A DNA stretch of 25,570 bases from Muribaculaceae bacterium (GCA_009775355.1 VSPN01000039.1:1-25570); one strand, 5' to 3'; positions 16,433 through 25,254 are shown, numbered from the stretch's first letter. The notes: generated by a model not told the origin, from the sequence alone. Program-made: numbers and translations.

Positions 16433-17374
16433 TTATCTCTCCGCACGCATCGGGTTATTGAGGAAGTCCTCGTAGGCAAGGCGCACACCCTCTTCGAGTT
16501 CGGTGCTGTAGGTCCATCCGAGTGCAGTGGCTTTCGACACGTCGAGCAGTTTGCGCGGAGTGCCGTTTGGCTTGGTGGTGTCCCAGAGTATCTCGCCTTC
16601 GAAGCCGACGGTGCGTGCCACTACCTCGGTGAGCTCGCGGATGGTCAGCTCCTTGCCTGTGCCGGCGTTGACGGTCTCGTTGCCCGAATAGTTCTGCATG
16701 AGGAACACGCAGAGGTTGGCGAGGTCGTCGACATAGAGGAACTCGCGCAGCGGCGAGCCGTCGCCCCAGCAGGTCACGCTCTTGAGTCCGGCCTCTTTCG
16801 CCTCGTGGAAACGGCGTATAAGAGCCGGGAGCACGTGCGAGTGTGTGGGGTGGTAATTGTCGTTCGGCCCGTAGAGGTTTGTCGGCATGACGGAAATGAA
16901 GTCAGTGCCATACTGGCGGTTGAGATATTCGCAATATTTCAGGCCGGAGATCTTGGCGAGGGCGTATGCCTCGTTGGTTTTCTCGAGGGCCGATGTCAGC
17001 AGACATGACTCAGGCATGGGCTGCGGAGCCATGCGCGGATAGATGCACGATGATCCGAGAAACTCCAGCTTGCGGCATCCGTTGCGCCATGCGGCGTTGA
17101 TGACGTTCATCTCAAGCATCATGTTCATGTACATGAAATCAGCAGGAGCGGTGTCATTGGCCTCGATCCCGCCTACCTTCGCTGCGGCGAGGAAGACATA
17201 TTCGGGGCGTTCTTCGGCAAAAAACTTCTCGACGGCGTCCTGACGTGTCAGGTCGAGCTGCGCGTGGGTGCGGGTTATGATGTTGGTGTAGCCCTGGCGC
17301 TCAAGTTCGCGCACGATGGCGGATCCGACCATTCCGCGGTGTCCCGCCACATATATCTTAGCGTTCTTTTCCAC
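16433..17374 (-). CDS. fcl: GDP-L-fucose synthase
   Basis: A 313-residue short-chain dehydrogenase/reductase that converts GDP-4-keto-6-deoxy-D-mannose to GDP-L-fucose with NADPH by epimerisation and reduction. Seen: nucleotide-binding GHRGMVGS (11-18), FLAAAKVGGI (61-70), the SSCIYP segment with Ser108/Ser109 and Cys110, and the catalytic pair Tyr137 and Lys141 in YALAK, all offset by one from the E. coli enzyme. Length is as expected (about 310-320). GDP-fucose in Bacteroidales feeds capsular polysaccharides and protein O-glycans. The usual partner gmd is not beside it and must be elsewhere. It precedes the GT117 gene in the same operon; a TAATTTTG -7 box lies at 17443-17436. Confidence 0.95.
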   Translation of the reverse strand: MEKNAKIYVAGHRGMVGSAIVRELERQGYTNIITRTHAQLDLTRQDAVEKFFAEERPEYVFLAAAKVGGIEANDTAPADFMYMNMMLEMNVINAAWRNGCRKLEFLGSSCIYPRMAPQPMPESCLLTSALEKTNEAYALAKISGLKYCEYLNRQYGTDFISVMPTNLYGPNDNYHPTHSHVLPALIRRFHEAKEAGLKSVTCWGDGSPLREFLYVDDLANLCVFLMQNYSGNETVNAGTGKELTIRELTEVVARTVGFEGEILWDTTKPNGTPRKLLDVSKATALGWTYSTELEEGVRLAYEDFLNNPMRAER

Positions 17375-17435
17375 TGTTAAATATATAGTTTAAAATGCCG
17401 TCTGTGTCCAGACGATCCGGTTTTGATTGCTGGTG

Positions 17436-17443
17436 CAAAATTA
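17436..17443 (-). promoter_or_regulatory. -7 box of fcl promoter
   Basis: TAATTTTG on the minus strand, about 62 bases before the fcl ATG, in an A/T-rich stretch directly after the terminator of the lipoprotein gene. A matching -33 box at the usual distance is not clear. Confidence 0.5.
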
Positions 17444-17517
17444 ATGAAAAAAATCCAAACTGCCGAATCATCCGCGACCGGACCGGGAGCGGCGCACCTC
17501 CGGGGCGCCGACAGAAC

Positions 17518-17551
17518 AAAAAAAGAGGTGTATCGGAAATCCCGATACACC
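17518..17551 (-). terminator. Intrinsic terminator of LEA-like lipoprotein gene
   Basis: GGTGTATCGG (17527-17536) and its complement (17542-17551) form a perfect ten-bp stem with a five-base loop. On the minus strand it is followed by TCTTTTTTT, giving a classical Rho-independent terminator 30 bases after the stop at 17582. Confidence 0.92.
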
Positions 17552-17581
17552 CCGGACATGTCTTCTGTTGATGCGGATTGT

Positions 17582-18127
17582 TTACTTGTTCAGGAGGTTG
17601 TTGACGGCGTTGCCGGCATCCTGTGCGGCCTGACCTGCTTTCTCCTTTGCATTCTGCACGCCCTGAGCCGCCTTGTCCTTGGCTGTCTGCATGGCCTCCG
17701 ATGTCTTCTCTTTTGCAGTCTCTACAGCCTCGGAAGTCTTCTCTTTGGCCTGCTGCACGGCGGCCTCGGCTGCTGCGCCTACCTCAGAACCTGCTGATTT
17801 GACGGCGTCGGAAAATGACTTGCCGTAGCCTTCCATTGTCTCTTTGTAGCTACTGCCGTATGCTTTGGCGGCATCGCCGAATGTCATGACCACCGCGCCT
17901 GTGCTGTCGACGATGTTGCCCTTGTCATCGATTTTCCAGCCGTTCTGTTCCAGCGTCTGGCGGAGTTCGGCTGCTGAAGCCACGCTTGCCGGGGGGGCTA
18001 TCTGGACTGTCACTGTCTCTTCGATTATAGTGTCAGTGTCGGCGTTGGCATTTTCTGCGTTCTTGCTGCCGCATGCTCCCAGCATCATGAGGCCGGCGAG
18101 GCCAAGTGTCATAAAGATCTTTTTCAT
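17582..18127 (-). CDS. Lipoprotein with LEA-like 11-residue repeats
   Basis: A 181-residue protein with a lipoprotein signal peptide and lipobox LGAC (16-19), so it is anchored through Cys19. A short acidic linker is followed by a small globular part (about 50-85, with GWKIDDKGNIVDSTG) and then a long amphipathic helix. From about 125 on, five 11-residue repeats are visible: QQAKEKTSEAV, ETAKEKTSEAM, QTAKDKAAQGV, QNAKEKAGQAA and a weaker last copy. This 11-mer, rich in Ala, Lys, Glu and Thr, is the hallmark of group 3 LEA proteins and apolipoprotein-like helices, which fold on membranes or upon drying. A role in envelope stress protection or membrane contact is inference. It has its own intrinsic terminator. 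Confidence 0.9.
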   Translation of the reverse strand: MKKIFMTLGLAGLMMLGACGSKNAENANADTDTIIEETVTVQIAPPASVASAAELRQTLEQNGWKIDDKGNIVDSTGAVVMTFGDAAKAYGSSYKETMEGYGKSFSDAVKSAGSEVGAAAEAAVQQAKEKTSEAVETAKEKTSEAMQTAKDKAAQGVQNAKEKAGQAAQDAGNAVNNLLNK

Positions 18128-18200
18128 AACAATATGTTTTTATTGAATAGTCAATAGCGGATATCCGGAAGCTGCAGGAGCGTCCGGTATCAAGACAACG

Positions 18201-18226
18201 CATAAAGACCTGCGGAGGTTCTTATG
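18201..18226. other. Stem-loop in gap between lipoprotein and glycosyltransferase genes
   Basis: CATAAAGACCT and AGGTTCTTATG form an 11-position stem with one mismatch and one G-U pair, loop GCGG. It lies 75 bases upstream of the lipoprotein start and could be part of its leader or the end of the upstream operon. On the plus strand a T-run begins nine bases later, but no rightward gene precedes it. Confidence 0.45.
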
Positions 18227-18240
18227 GCATAGTGGATTTT

Positions 18241-18280
18241 TTTCAGGAAAGAGTCGCGAAGTTTCAGAAAAGAGTCGCGA
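18241..18280. repeat. Direct repeat, two 19-base copies with 21-base period
   Basis: TTTCAGGAAAGAGTCGCGA (18241-18259) recurs at 18262-18280 with one substitution. It sits just 7 bases beyond the glycosyltransferase stop codon. It may be a binding site pair or a slippage duplication. Confidence 0.8.
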
Positions 18281-18287
18281 CGTCGGT

Positions 18288-19382
18288 TCAGGCGTTGCGG
18301 TAGATGGCGGTCAGACGCGGTGTGAACGATTCCCACGACAGCGAGCCGGTGTATGCACGGTGAGCGTTGGTGCCGATGCGGGAGCGCAGTTCCGGATCTG
18401 TGGCAAGACGCCTCATCGCCTCTGCAAGCGCGTGGGCGTCGGCGGGAGGTACGAAAATCGCCGATTCCCCGTCGATCAGGTATTCAGACTGTGCGCCGTT
18501 GGGCGAGCATATCTGCGCTCTCCCCGCAGCCATGACATAGATGTTGGGGAGACCGAAAGCCTCTCGCTCCACCGACGGGAGGACAGCGAAGTGCGACTGT
18601 CCGATTATCTCTGTCGGGGTGTCGCGCAGACTTTTCCAGTCTATCATCTCCATAACGCCCCGGGTCATTGCCCTGCGCCTGAGAGTGTCGAGATAATCGG
18701 GATTGCCCTGGCCGACGATGCGCAGCCTGATTTTCAGATCGCGCAGCGACACAAGCGCATCGATTATTGTCTCGATCCCTTTTCCTTTCACGAGCGGGCC
18801 GGCATAGATGGCGAACACGGGACCTTTCTCCGGTTCGGCGAGCACAGGGGCATGAGGTATGTTGACGCTGTTGTGGATGATGTGTACGGTCTTCATGCGC
18901 ATCGGCAGTCTGTCGGGCCATGGGGCGCGGAATCTGTCGAAAGCCGTGTGCGACACGAAAATGTGGGCATTGATTTTGTCGTAGATGCGGCGGAAGAGCC
19001 ATGAGTTGCGCCCCTGTCTGACGGTGTGGCGCGTGGATATCACCCTTATGTCGGGGCGTTTGGCCAGACGCTTTGCGAGCAGAACCGTGAAGGCGTCGCG
19101 GTAGCGGTGCACGTGCACATACGAATTGTCAATGGGCACGCCACGGAGCACGCGGGCGAGGATCACGGCCGAGGCCGGATCGAAGAATCCGCGCAGCGGA
19201 GCGTGGAAGAGCGGTATGCCGGCGTCGTGGAAACGGTTGTCGATCACCTTGGCGTCGCGTGTCACCGCAGCCACCCTCCATCCTTCGGAACGGTAATGGT
19301 TGCAGATGTCGAAAGCGTATCTCTGTGCTCCTCCCCACCGGTCGGACGATATGAGGTGTATGAGTACAGGACGCTCTTTCAT
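18288..19382 (-). CDS. GT4-type glycosyltransferase (GT-B fold) with altered EX7E motif
   Basis: A 364-residue glycosyltransferase from ATG 19382 (an in-frame TTG at 19394 is the longer alternative). The N-terminal domain has SSDRWGGAQRYAFDI, typical of the acceptor side of GT4 enzymes (GGAE/Q.). The C-terminal nucleotide-sugar domain has the VFAIYAGPLVKGKGIETII segment and VLPSVEREAFGLPNIYVMA. In most GT4 enzymes the latter carries two glutamates eight positions apart; here the first is Glu274 but the second is Tyr282. Most GT4 enzymes add sugars to lipid-linked glycans, capsule or LPS; substrate unknown. It begins 23 bases after the alanine-dehydrogenase-like gene, so probably the same operon. 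No polysaccharide locus surrounds it. Confidence 0.9.
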   Translation of the reverse strand: MKERPVLIHLISSDRWGGAQRYAFDICNHYRSEGWRVAAVTRDAKVIDNRFHDAGIPLFHAPLRGFFDPASAVILARVLRGVPIDNSYVHVHRYRDAFTVLLAKRLAKRPDIRVISTRHTVRQGRNSWLFRRIYDKINAHIFVSHTAFDRFRAPWPDRLPMRMKTVHIIHNSVNIPHAPVLAEPEKGPVFAIYAGPLVKGKGIETIIDALVSLRDLKIRLRIVGQGNPDYLDTLRRRAMTRGVMEMIDWKSLRDTPTEIIGQSHFAVLPSVEREAFGLPNIYVMAAGRAQICSPNGAQSEYLIDGESAIFVPPADAHALAEAMRRLATDPELRSRIGTNAHRAYTGSLSWESFTPRLTAIYRNA

Positions 19383-19405
19383 GCTCTGGTTCAAACGGAG
19401 TTGTG

Positions 19406-20509
19406 TCAGTTTGTGCTCGACAGCATCACGCGGATATCGATGCTCGGCATCGAGAGTAACGACGCGATGAGTTTGTCGACAAGGCGGCCTTCATATGTCA
19501 CCATGCCGCACTGCACACCCTGCGTGGTTATCATCATGCCCCGGAATCCGTTTTTGATCTGCATCTCGTTGAAGAAATTGATCAGCGGATTCGACAGTGC
19601 CATGGCCACAGTGCGGGGCACCGACACGGAGGGATGCGACTCGTTGAGGTCGATGACATAGACGCTGTCTTTGATTGATGACGAGAGGCTTTTGGGAAAT
19701 TCGAACTCGCGGGTGGTGTTGCCGGTGATTATGACATCGGCCGATTTGACACGGTTGGTGAGCACCCGCGGGTGAATGGCTATCAGTTCGACGCGCGGAT
19801 CGCAGACCGGGCGTGCGAGCTGCAGAGCCGACACGTCATTATCCATCAGCACGACTTTCGCTCCTGTGCCCACGGCGGCGTTGGCCGCGGCGATCGATTC
19901 CGTGCCGCTGCCGATGATCAGGACCTCGCAGGGGTTGAGTCCGGCCACTCCGGCCAGAAGCACACCCTTGCCGCCGCCGAGATACGACAGCGATTCCTGC
20001 GCGTACATTATGGCGGCGCGTCCGTCGATCTCATGCACGATATCGGCGAAGATCTCGACATCGTGGTGCGAATACATGTTGTCGAGGCATCCGCATGCGA
20101 TCCTGTGGTCGAGAAGCTCCTTGATCACATGACTCTCGAAAAGGTCGTCGCCCATCATGCAGAGCAATGCAGAGCCAGGAGTCATCTTCTTCACGTCTTT
20201 GGCGCGGAGCGGCTGATAAGAGAGCACCACCGGGCATTTGAGAGCCTCGTCGCGTGTCACGATCTTCACTCCATATTCGGCATAGGTTTCATCCTTGAAA
20301 CTGATGTCGACACCGGCGCCGGCCTCCATCGATATTCTGATGCCGGCCGATGTGAGCAGTCCGCAGGCTTCGGGCGTAAGGAGAAAACGGGTCTCATCGG
20401 TATCTGCATAATTGCCTAAAAGCCCGATATGTATGCCCGGGGCGGCAGTCTCGAGCACTTCGGTCTCCGCCTGAGTCTCAGGCGTGCGGTTTTCATTAGA
20501 TTCTGTCAT
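19406..20509 (-). CDS. Divergent alanine dehydrogenase / pyridine nucleotide transhydrogenase family protein
   Basis: A 367-residue member of the AlaDh/PNT superfamily. The N-terminal domain shows ETRFLLTPEACGLL (39-52) with Arg41, corresponding to the substrate-contacting arginine, and GAGVDISFKDETYAEYG. The Rossmann part has VLIIGSGTESIAAANAAVG (196-214) and an Asp223 (VVLMDND) at the end of the second strand, fitting NAD(H) binding. However, the KVKEP segment holding the catalytic lysine of alanine dehydrogenase is replaced by LSYQP (96-100), no histidine exists at the usual LHLA site (here LLCMMG), and the later DQGG region reads DLNESHP. Normal alanine deamination is therefore doubtful. 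It may be a Bacteroidetes-specific paralogue with unknown reaction. An acidic 25-residue extension precedes the domain. First gene of an operon with the GT4 gene. Confidence 0.75.
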   Translation of the reverse strand: MTESNENRTPETQAETEVLETAAPGIHIGLLGNYADTDETRFLLTPEACGLLTSAGIRISMEAGAGVDISFKDETYAEYGVKIVTRDEALKCPVVLSYQPLRAKDVKKMTPGSALLCMMGDDLFESHVIKELLDHRIACGCLDNMYSHHDVEIFADIVHEIDGRAAIMYAQESLSYLGGGKGVLLAGVAGLNPCEVLIIGSGTESIAAANAAVGTGAKVVLMDNDVSALQLARPVCDPRVELIAIHPRVLTNRVKSADVIITGNTTREFEFPKSLSSSIKDSVYVIDLNESHPSVSVPRTVAMALSNPLINFFNEMQIKNGFRGMMITTQGVQCGMVTYEGRLVDKLIASLLSMPSIDIRVMLSSTN

Positions 20510-20538
20510 AACCTATGCGTTTTGAAGTTTGCCAATGG

Positions 20539-20546
20539 CAAAGTTA
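20539..20546 (-). promoter_or_regulatory. -7 box upstream of alanine-dehydrogenase-like gene
   Basis: TAACTTTG on the minus strand, 30 bases before ATG 20509, preceded by an A/T-rich run. TTTG-like elements occur upstream but not at the 19-20 base spacing seen for the other promoters here. Confidence 0.55.
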
Positions 20547-20580
20547 ATAAAAAAAATCAAATGCAGAAACAAAATGTGAC

Positions 20581-20611
20581 GGAGGAGTCCGTCTTTGTGG
20601 CGGACTCCTCC
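20581..20611 (-). terminator. Terminator hairpin of large secreted protein gene
   Basis: GGAGGAGTCCG (20581-20591) and its complement (20601-20611) form a perfect 11-bp stem with a nine-base loop, 50 bases after the stop at 20662. On the minus strand the following sequence GTCACATTTTGTTT is moderately T-rich. Confidence 0.75.
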
Positions 20612-20661
20612 TGAACGGGGCACTTCGGACTGAGCGGTTTTATGCCAGTCTTCAGTCGCGG

Positions 20662-23600
20662 TTATCTCACGATGACTTTCACTGATTTGCCTGCGGCGGT
20701 CACTATATAGACTCCTGAACCGCAAGGGATGCGTATGTCGGCTGAGGGAGTCGCGGCGTAGACGGTTCTTCCTGCCGCATCGGCCACAGCGACATGTTTG
20801 CCTGTTGCGCCGGAAATGCGGATTGAGCGGTCATCGGCCGAGACGATGATGGTTTCGTCAGCTGTCAGACCGACACCGGAGATCTCTATATACGCCTCGG
20901 GCGACGGGGCCGATTCTCCCTGCGTGTATACGGCGGTCACCGCGTAGGAGTGCTCTCCGGCAGGAACAAGCCTGTCGGTGTAAGAAATACCTTTCAGAAG
21001 CCCGTCGTTGATTCTCTTTGCGTTGCGGTAGAGATTGTATCCGAGAAGTTCATATCTTTCGCCGGTAGAGTATGTCACACAGTCGATGAAGAGCATGAAG
21101 CAGTCGTCCGACACGCAGTTGAAAGCGAAATAGACCGCACCTTCAGGCAGCTCGACGTCGTAGCGTGTCCATTCGTCAGACATGCCGGAGAACTTGCGCA
21201 GTTCGGTGAAGTCTCCCGGTTCGTTGCCCGATGTGGAGCAGAGCACGCGCAGGGTTTCGGGGTAGTCTGCCGAATAGCTGCGGGCATAGAAAGAGACAGT
21301 CTGTGCGCGACCGTCGAGTTTCGGAGATATCGCCCAGTCGTCGTTCGCGCCTCCGCTGGCGTATATGCTGCACAGATGGCGGTCACCGCTCATAGATGCC
21401 CAGGACTGAGCGGTCGCTCCGAAAATATCGGAAGATGAGTCAACCACAAAGAATCCGACGGGCACCGGATTTCCTTCGGCGTCGGTGTGGCCCGGTATGT
21501 CGAGCTGCTGCATGCCGCCGGCGGGTCTTCCGTCACGGTCGAGCAGCGTCCAGCCGGAGGCGTCTGTCTGACTCCAGGGTTCGGCAGAGGCGAAATCCTC
21601 TGTGTGGTATACCACTCCGGCTGCGTCAAGATCAGGAGTGTCCCAGTCGAGCAGGACTTCATTGTCTGCTCCGAGGGTGCCGTCAAGTCTTCCGACAGCG
21701 GGATGAGTAGGAGTCTTGAAGCGCACTCTGACGGTTTCAGAGGAATTGTCGTCTGCCACAAGGTCTTTGTCGTAGGCTATTTCGGCGCGGAATCCGACGC
21801 GCTTGCTGTCGAACGGAGTCGATTCATATGTGATGATGAAATCGCGGCCTGTCCCGGCGGCGAGTTTGTCTACATTCATTTCCGCCACCTGTTCGTCGTC
21901 GCGCAGCAGACGGATGCTGAAGTCGACAGCAGGATTGTCTCCGAGATTCTCGACACGGATTCTGACCGGGAATTTCTCACCTGCGGTTGCCTCGTCATCG
22001 CATGAAATCGAGGCAACCGCGAGATTGTCGGTCACATTGTCAGACACTCGCATATTGTCGATGAGAATGAATGTATACGTCACGATAGTACCCTTGATCG
22101 CGATCTGGATATCTTTCCCCTTATATGCGGAAAGCGATGTCTTGATCCTGTTCCATTCCGGGTTGCCGAGATCGCAGATACGTGTGCTGTATGCCGGTCT
22201 GAAACCGGAACCGTCATTGACGAGAATCTCCACTTCGTTGTCGTCCGGACCGGCAGATCCGGCGATGTTGTATGTGTAGCAGCTGAACACCGGCTCGACA
22301 GCGTCTTTGAGAGATATTCTCGGCAGGAGAAGCATGGCCGCGTCACCCCGTGTGCTGGAGTTGAGTCCGATAAGACCGTTGTCGCCGTCCTGGCAGTCGA
22401 GATCCGAGAAGTTCGCGTCGCGGTATAGTCCCCATGACGCATTGCCCGCAACATTGAACATGCCGAGAGTGTTGGATACTGAACCGTTGGCGAAAGATTC
22501 CGCGTAGGGGTATCCGAGAGAGTTGCCGACAGCCACCGGTATCACAGGTGTCACCTCTGAATTTCCTCCCTCTGTGGTCGTGCTGATCATGAACGACGCG
22601 AATGTCTGCGTGCCGGGATTCTCCGGACTATAATCGAACGAATAGCTCAGACCAGTGATACCCGAAGCAATCGCATTGTTGACATAACCGTCAGATTCAT
22701 ATATGGTGTAGGTCATGTCGGCGGGATTGATCGGATTTCCGACTTCGTCGGTCTCGGGAGCTTTCCAGTTAATTGTCATCTTTCCAGGCGATGATTGCCA
22801 TGCGTACACCTCTGATACGGGAGCAGATCTGCGCACGCCGGCGTATACGGGCACGATGAGTTCGCGTCCGTCGCCGAAGTTGTTGGAAGCCACTATTGTG
22901 AAGTAATACTCTCGGCCGGACTCAGCAACCATGCTCGTGCATTTTATGGCCTGTCCCGGCGTGACATTGGAGTAAACCGCCACAGTCTCGCCCTCGCGGC
23001 TTACGGTGAGCCGGTCGATCTTTTCAAGGGGGCGTCCTTCGAAATCTGTCTCCGGGGCACGGAAACTCATTTCAAGCAGTCGCGGATTGTCAAGGCCGGA
23101 GTGCCCGTTGAAGTCTGTGACGCCGGCGGGCGCACCGGGATCCTTGGCGGCGGAGATGCGGTATCCTCTGCATTTCACGCCGCTTGTGCCGTTGGGTCCG
23201 GTGATGCCGAGGGCCGGACGATAGTCTCCGGTCTCGGCGACTCTCACAAACTCACCCTTCCAGGACCATTTGTCGTTGTCGGGCATGACTGCTGAGCATA
23301 CCTCTGTGTCAAGGCTTTCAAGAGTGGCGTCTTTGCCGAGGCGGATCTCGTATTGCACGCTGTGGTTGTGTGTCGGCAGCATGTTGAACTGTATCTGATA
23401 ATAATAGCCTGCCTCAAGATGGACGGGTGGTGCTATCAGCCAGTCGTTGTTGACATTGTCGGGGTCGTGGCTTTCCCACAGAAACATGTAGTCGCGCTCC
23501 TTGTCGAGAGAATTGTCGTATTTCCACATGCAGTCGTCGCCGTCGCCGTTGATAATGGCGAAAGCATGGCTTGTGGATCGCGAGAATCCGTCGAATTCAT

Positions 23601-25254
23601 GGGGAGCTGTTGCCGATCCTCTGCAGAATCCGTCGCTCAGTGTCTCGTCTGAATAAGTCACTCCGGAGAATCTTGATGAGACTCCGTAGTAATATATGGC
23701 AAACGATTCGTCAAGATTGTCAGTGTCGGTCACTGATGTGCCGGTGATATCTGATGCGATTGTCGTTCCGTCCGGATATCGGGTCACGCTGTATGTTATC
23801 TGGTCGGCCTCGATCTCGACACCCTTGTCGGAGGTTGTGACAGGATTCCATGTCACGACCGGATGCTGTGAACTGTCGAATTCGAGAGACACCGAAGGCG
23901 CGGATGGTTTGGCGAATCCGATCACGCTTTCAAGCCGGGCATATCGGCTCGGACCTCCGGAGTTGGAGGTTTTGACCGATATCTTGTATGAGTCGGCCGA
24001 GTCGACCGAGAGCGGGATCGAGACTTCAGCCCCGTATTCAGTATCGCCTGTGGCTATGCTTTTGCCGTTGACGATCACCTCGTAGGTTAGTTTCCCGGCT
24101 GCAGGTGATCCGTCGCGCAGAGCGGTCGGAGCTGTAAACGAGAGCGACCCGGAGAGCTCGCCGGCGGGAATGTCGATTGTCAGGCCTGTGGCGAGATCCG
24201 GGCATGACATGCCTGAAAGTTCCTCTGACCATAGACCGATGTTCTGCTGGTCGAATCCAAGATCGAGTATTTGGGTGGCTTGGGCTGTCTGCTTGTCTAT
24301 TTCCCAGAATCCTGAGCAGTTCTTTCCTGCCTGCGAGTCATAAAGGGTGGCGGAAAGGAAGAGGCGTCCTGTCCGCATGTCGATTACTGCGGAATGCTGA
24401 CGGTTGGCGAATGAGAGGCCGGTGCTCCCCACAAGAACCTTTGTTCCGTCGGTCTTGTCGACGGTGTAGAGATTGCCGTTGTTATCGAACGCGTAGAGGC
24501 ATTTCCTGTCGGCGGCAAGCGCTACGATGCGTTCAGCATATGAAATCTCCGGCCCCACATATTTCATAGACTTGTTCTCGAAGTCGAGAACGGATAGTGC
24601 ATATGAAGACTGAGCGTAATTGTAAGATGAGAATCCGAAAAGCTGGTCGGTCCAGGGGTCATATGCCATGTCGAGTGAAGACATCTGTATGTCTTCGTTC
24701 CAGAAATCGTTGTGTTCCCATGTGTTGACGTCATAGCGCACGTAATAATCCCACCACGGACTCGAGTTCGAGGTCTGGTAGAGTGCATAGAAATTGTCTT
24801 CTATAGCGGTGCTTCCTCTTGATATGAAAGGACCGAACACGCTTGAGTCGAAAAGTTTGTAGCAGTGCGGGATGTTGTCGTCATCGACATCGAGATAATA
24901 GGCGCCTTTCTCGTTATGGTTAGCGGAGTCGGCATATTGCTGCACGACGTAATAGATACGGACTCCGTCATTGTCGTGTGCGGGAAGCCGTGATACGGAC
25001 TTCAGTTCGTCGGCCATCTTCCTGATGGAAGTGTCAGGCAGTCCTGGCGGAACAGCCTCAGGCGTTCCGCCAGGAGCGGAAGCTTCGGCACTTGTTGTCT
25101 GGTGATCAGTCGTGGCGGTTCTGACAGACTGGGCGGACGATCGTGTGTTTTCTCCTGCCTTTCTGTTCATGGCGTAATGCGATCCGAAGGCGGAAGCGGC
25201 CACCATAAGTGAAGCTGCTGCGGCAAGAGTGCATTTCTTGGTTGTCCGGTTCAT
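20662..25254 (-). CDS. Large multidomain secreted protein with fibronectin-type and adhesin-like domains and sorting-type C-terminus
   Basis: A 1530-residue protein starting at ATG 25254 (MNRTTKKCTLAAAASLMVA), a clear signal peptide. The frame stays open to 25551, but the upstream codons cross the promoter at 25521-25551 and look untranslated. Approximate layout: Ser/Thr/Pro-rich linker (30-75), a beta-propeller-like region with repeated aromatic strands (80-340), fibronectin III-like modules (340-540 and 720-900), choice-of-anchor J/cleaved-adhesin-like lectin folds (about 550-700, 910-1070, 1210-1370; note NNDWLIAPPV and NDDWAISPKL), and a CARDB-like domain (1075-1175). The last 70 residues end GSGVYIVTAAGKSVKVIVR, which resembles a type A type IX secretion sorting domain. 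Likely surface-exposed or released; ligand or enzymatic activity unknown. No protease or glycosidase active site recognised. Confidence 0.92.
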   Translation of the reverse strand: MNRTTKKCTLAAAASLMVAASAFGSHYAMNRKAGENTRSSAQSVRTATTDHQTTSAEASAPGGTPEAVPPGLPDTSIRKMADELKSVSRLPAHDNDGVRIYYVVQQYADSANHNEKGAYYLDVDDDNIPHCYKLFDSSVFGPFISRGSTAIEDNFYALYQTSNSSPWWDYYVRYDVNTWEHNDFWNEDIQMSSLDMAYDPWTDQLFGFSSYNYAQSSYALSVLDFENKSMKYVGPEISYAERIVALAADRKCLYAFDNNGNLYTVDKTDGTKVLVGSTGLSFANRQHSAVIDMRTGRLFLSATLYDSQAGKNCSGFWEIDKQTAQATQILDLGFDQQNIGLWSEELSGMSCPDLATGLTIDIPAGELSGSLSFTAPTALRDGSPAAGKLTYEVIVNGKSIATGDTEYGAEVSIPLSVDSADSYKISVKTSNSGGPSRYARLESVIGFAKPSAPSVSLEFDSSQHPVVTWNPVTTSDKGVEIEADQITYSVTRYPDGTTIASDITGTSVTDTDNLDESFAIYYYGVSSRFSGVTYSDETLSDGFCRGSATAPHEFDGFSRSTSHAFAIINGDGDDCMWKYDNSLDKERDYMFLWESHDPDNVNNDWLIAPPVHLEAGYYYQIQFNMLPTHNHSVQYEIRLGKDATLESLDTEVCSAVMPDNDKWSWKGEFVRVAETGDYRPALGITGPNGTSGVKCRGYRISAAKDPGAPAGVTDFNGHSGLDNPRLLEMSFRAPETDFEGRPLEKIDRLTVSREGETVAVYSNVTPGQAIKCTSMVAESGREYYFTIVASNNFGDGRELIVPVYAGVRRSAPVSEVYAWQSSPGKMTINWKAPETDEVGNPINPADMTYTIYESDGYVNNAIASGITGLSYSFDYSPENPGTQTFASFMISTTTEGGNSEVTPVIPVAVGNSLGYPYAESFANGSVSNTLGMFNVAGNASWGLYRDANFSDLDCQDGDNGLIGLNSSTRGDAAMLLLPRISLKDAVEPVFSCYTYNIAGSAGPDDNEVEILVNDGSGFRPAYSTRICDLGNPEWNRIKTSLSAYKGKDIQIAIKGTIVTYTFILIDNMRVSDNVTDNLAVASISCDDEATAGEKFPVRIRVENLGDNPAVDFSIRLLRDDEQVAEMNVDKLAAGTGRDFIITYESTPFDSKRVGFRAEIAYDKDLVADDNSSETVRVRFKTPTHPAVGRLDGTLGADNEVLLDWDTPDLDAAGVVYHTEDFASAEPWSQTDASGWTLLDRDGRPAGGMQQLDIPGHTDAEGNPVPVGFFVVDSSSDIFGATAQSWASMSGDRHLCSIYASGGANDDWAISPKLDGRAQTVSFYARSYSADYPETLRVLCSTSGNEPGDFTELRKFSGMSDEWTRYDVELPEGAVYFAFNCVSDDCFMLFIDCVTYSTGERYELLGYNLYRNAKRINDGLLKGISYTDRLVPAGEHSYAVTAVYTQGESAPSPEAYIEISGVGLTADETIIVSADDRSIRISGATGKHVAVADAAGRTVYAATPSADIRIPCGSGVYIVTAAGKSVKVIVR

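Noticed and set aside
15827..17008. 393-codon frame on the plus strand
   Set aside because: Antisense to both fcl and GT117, spanning their gap; no family resemblance.
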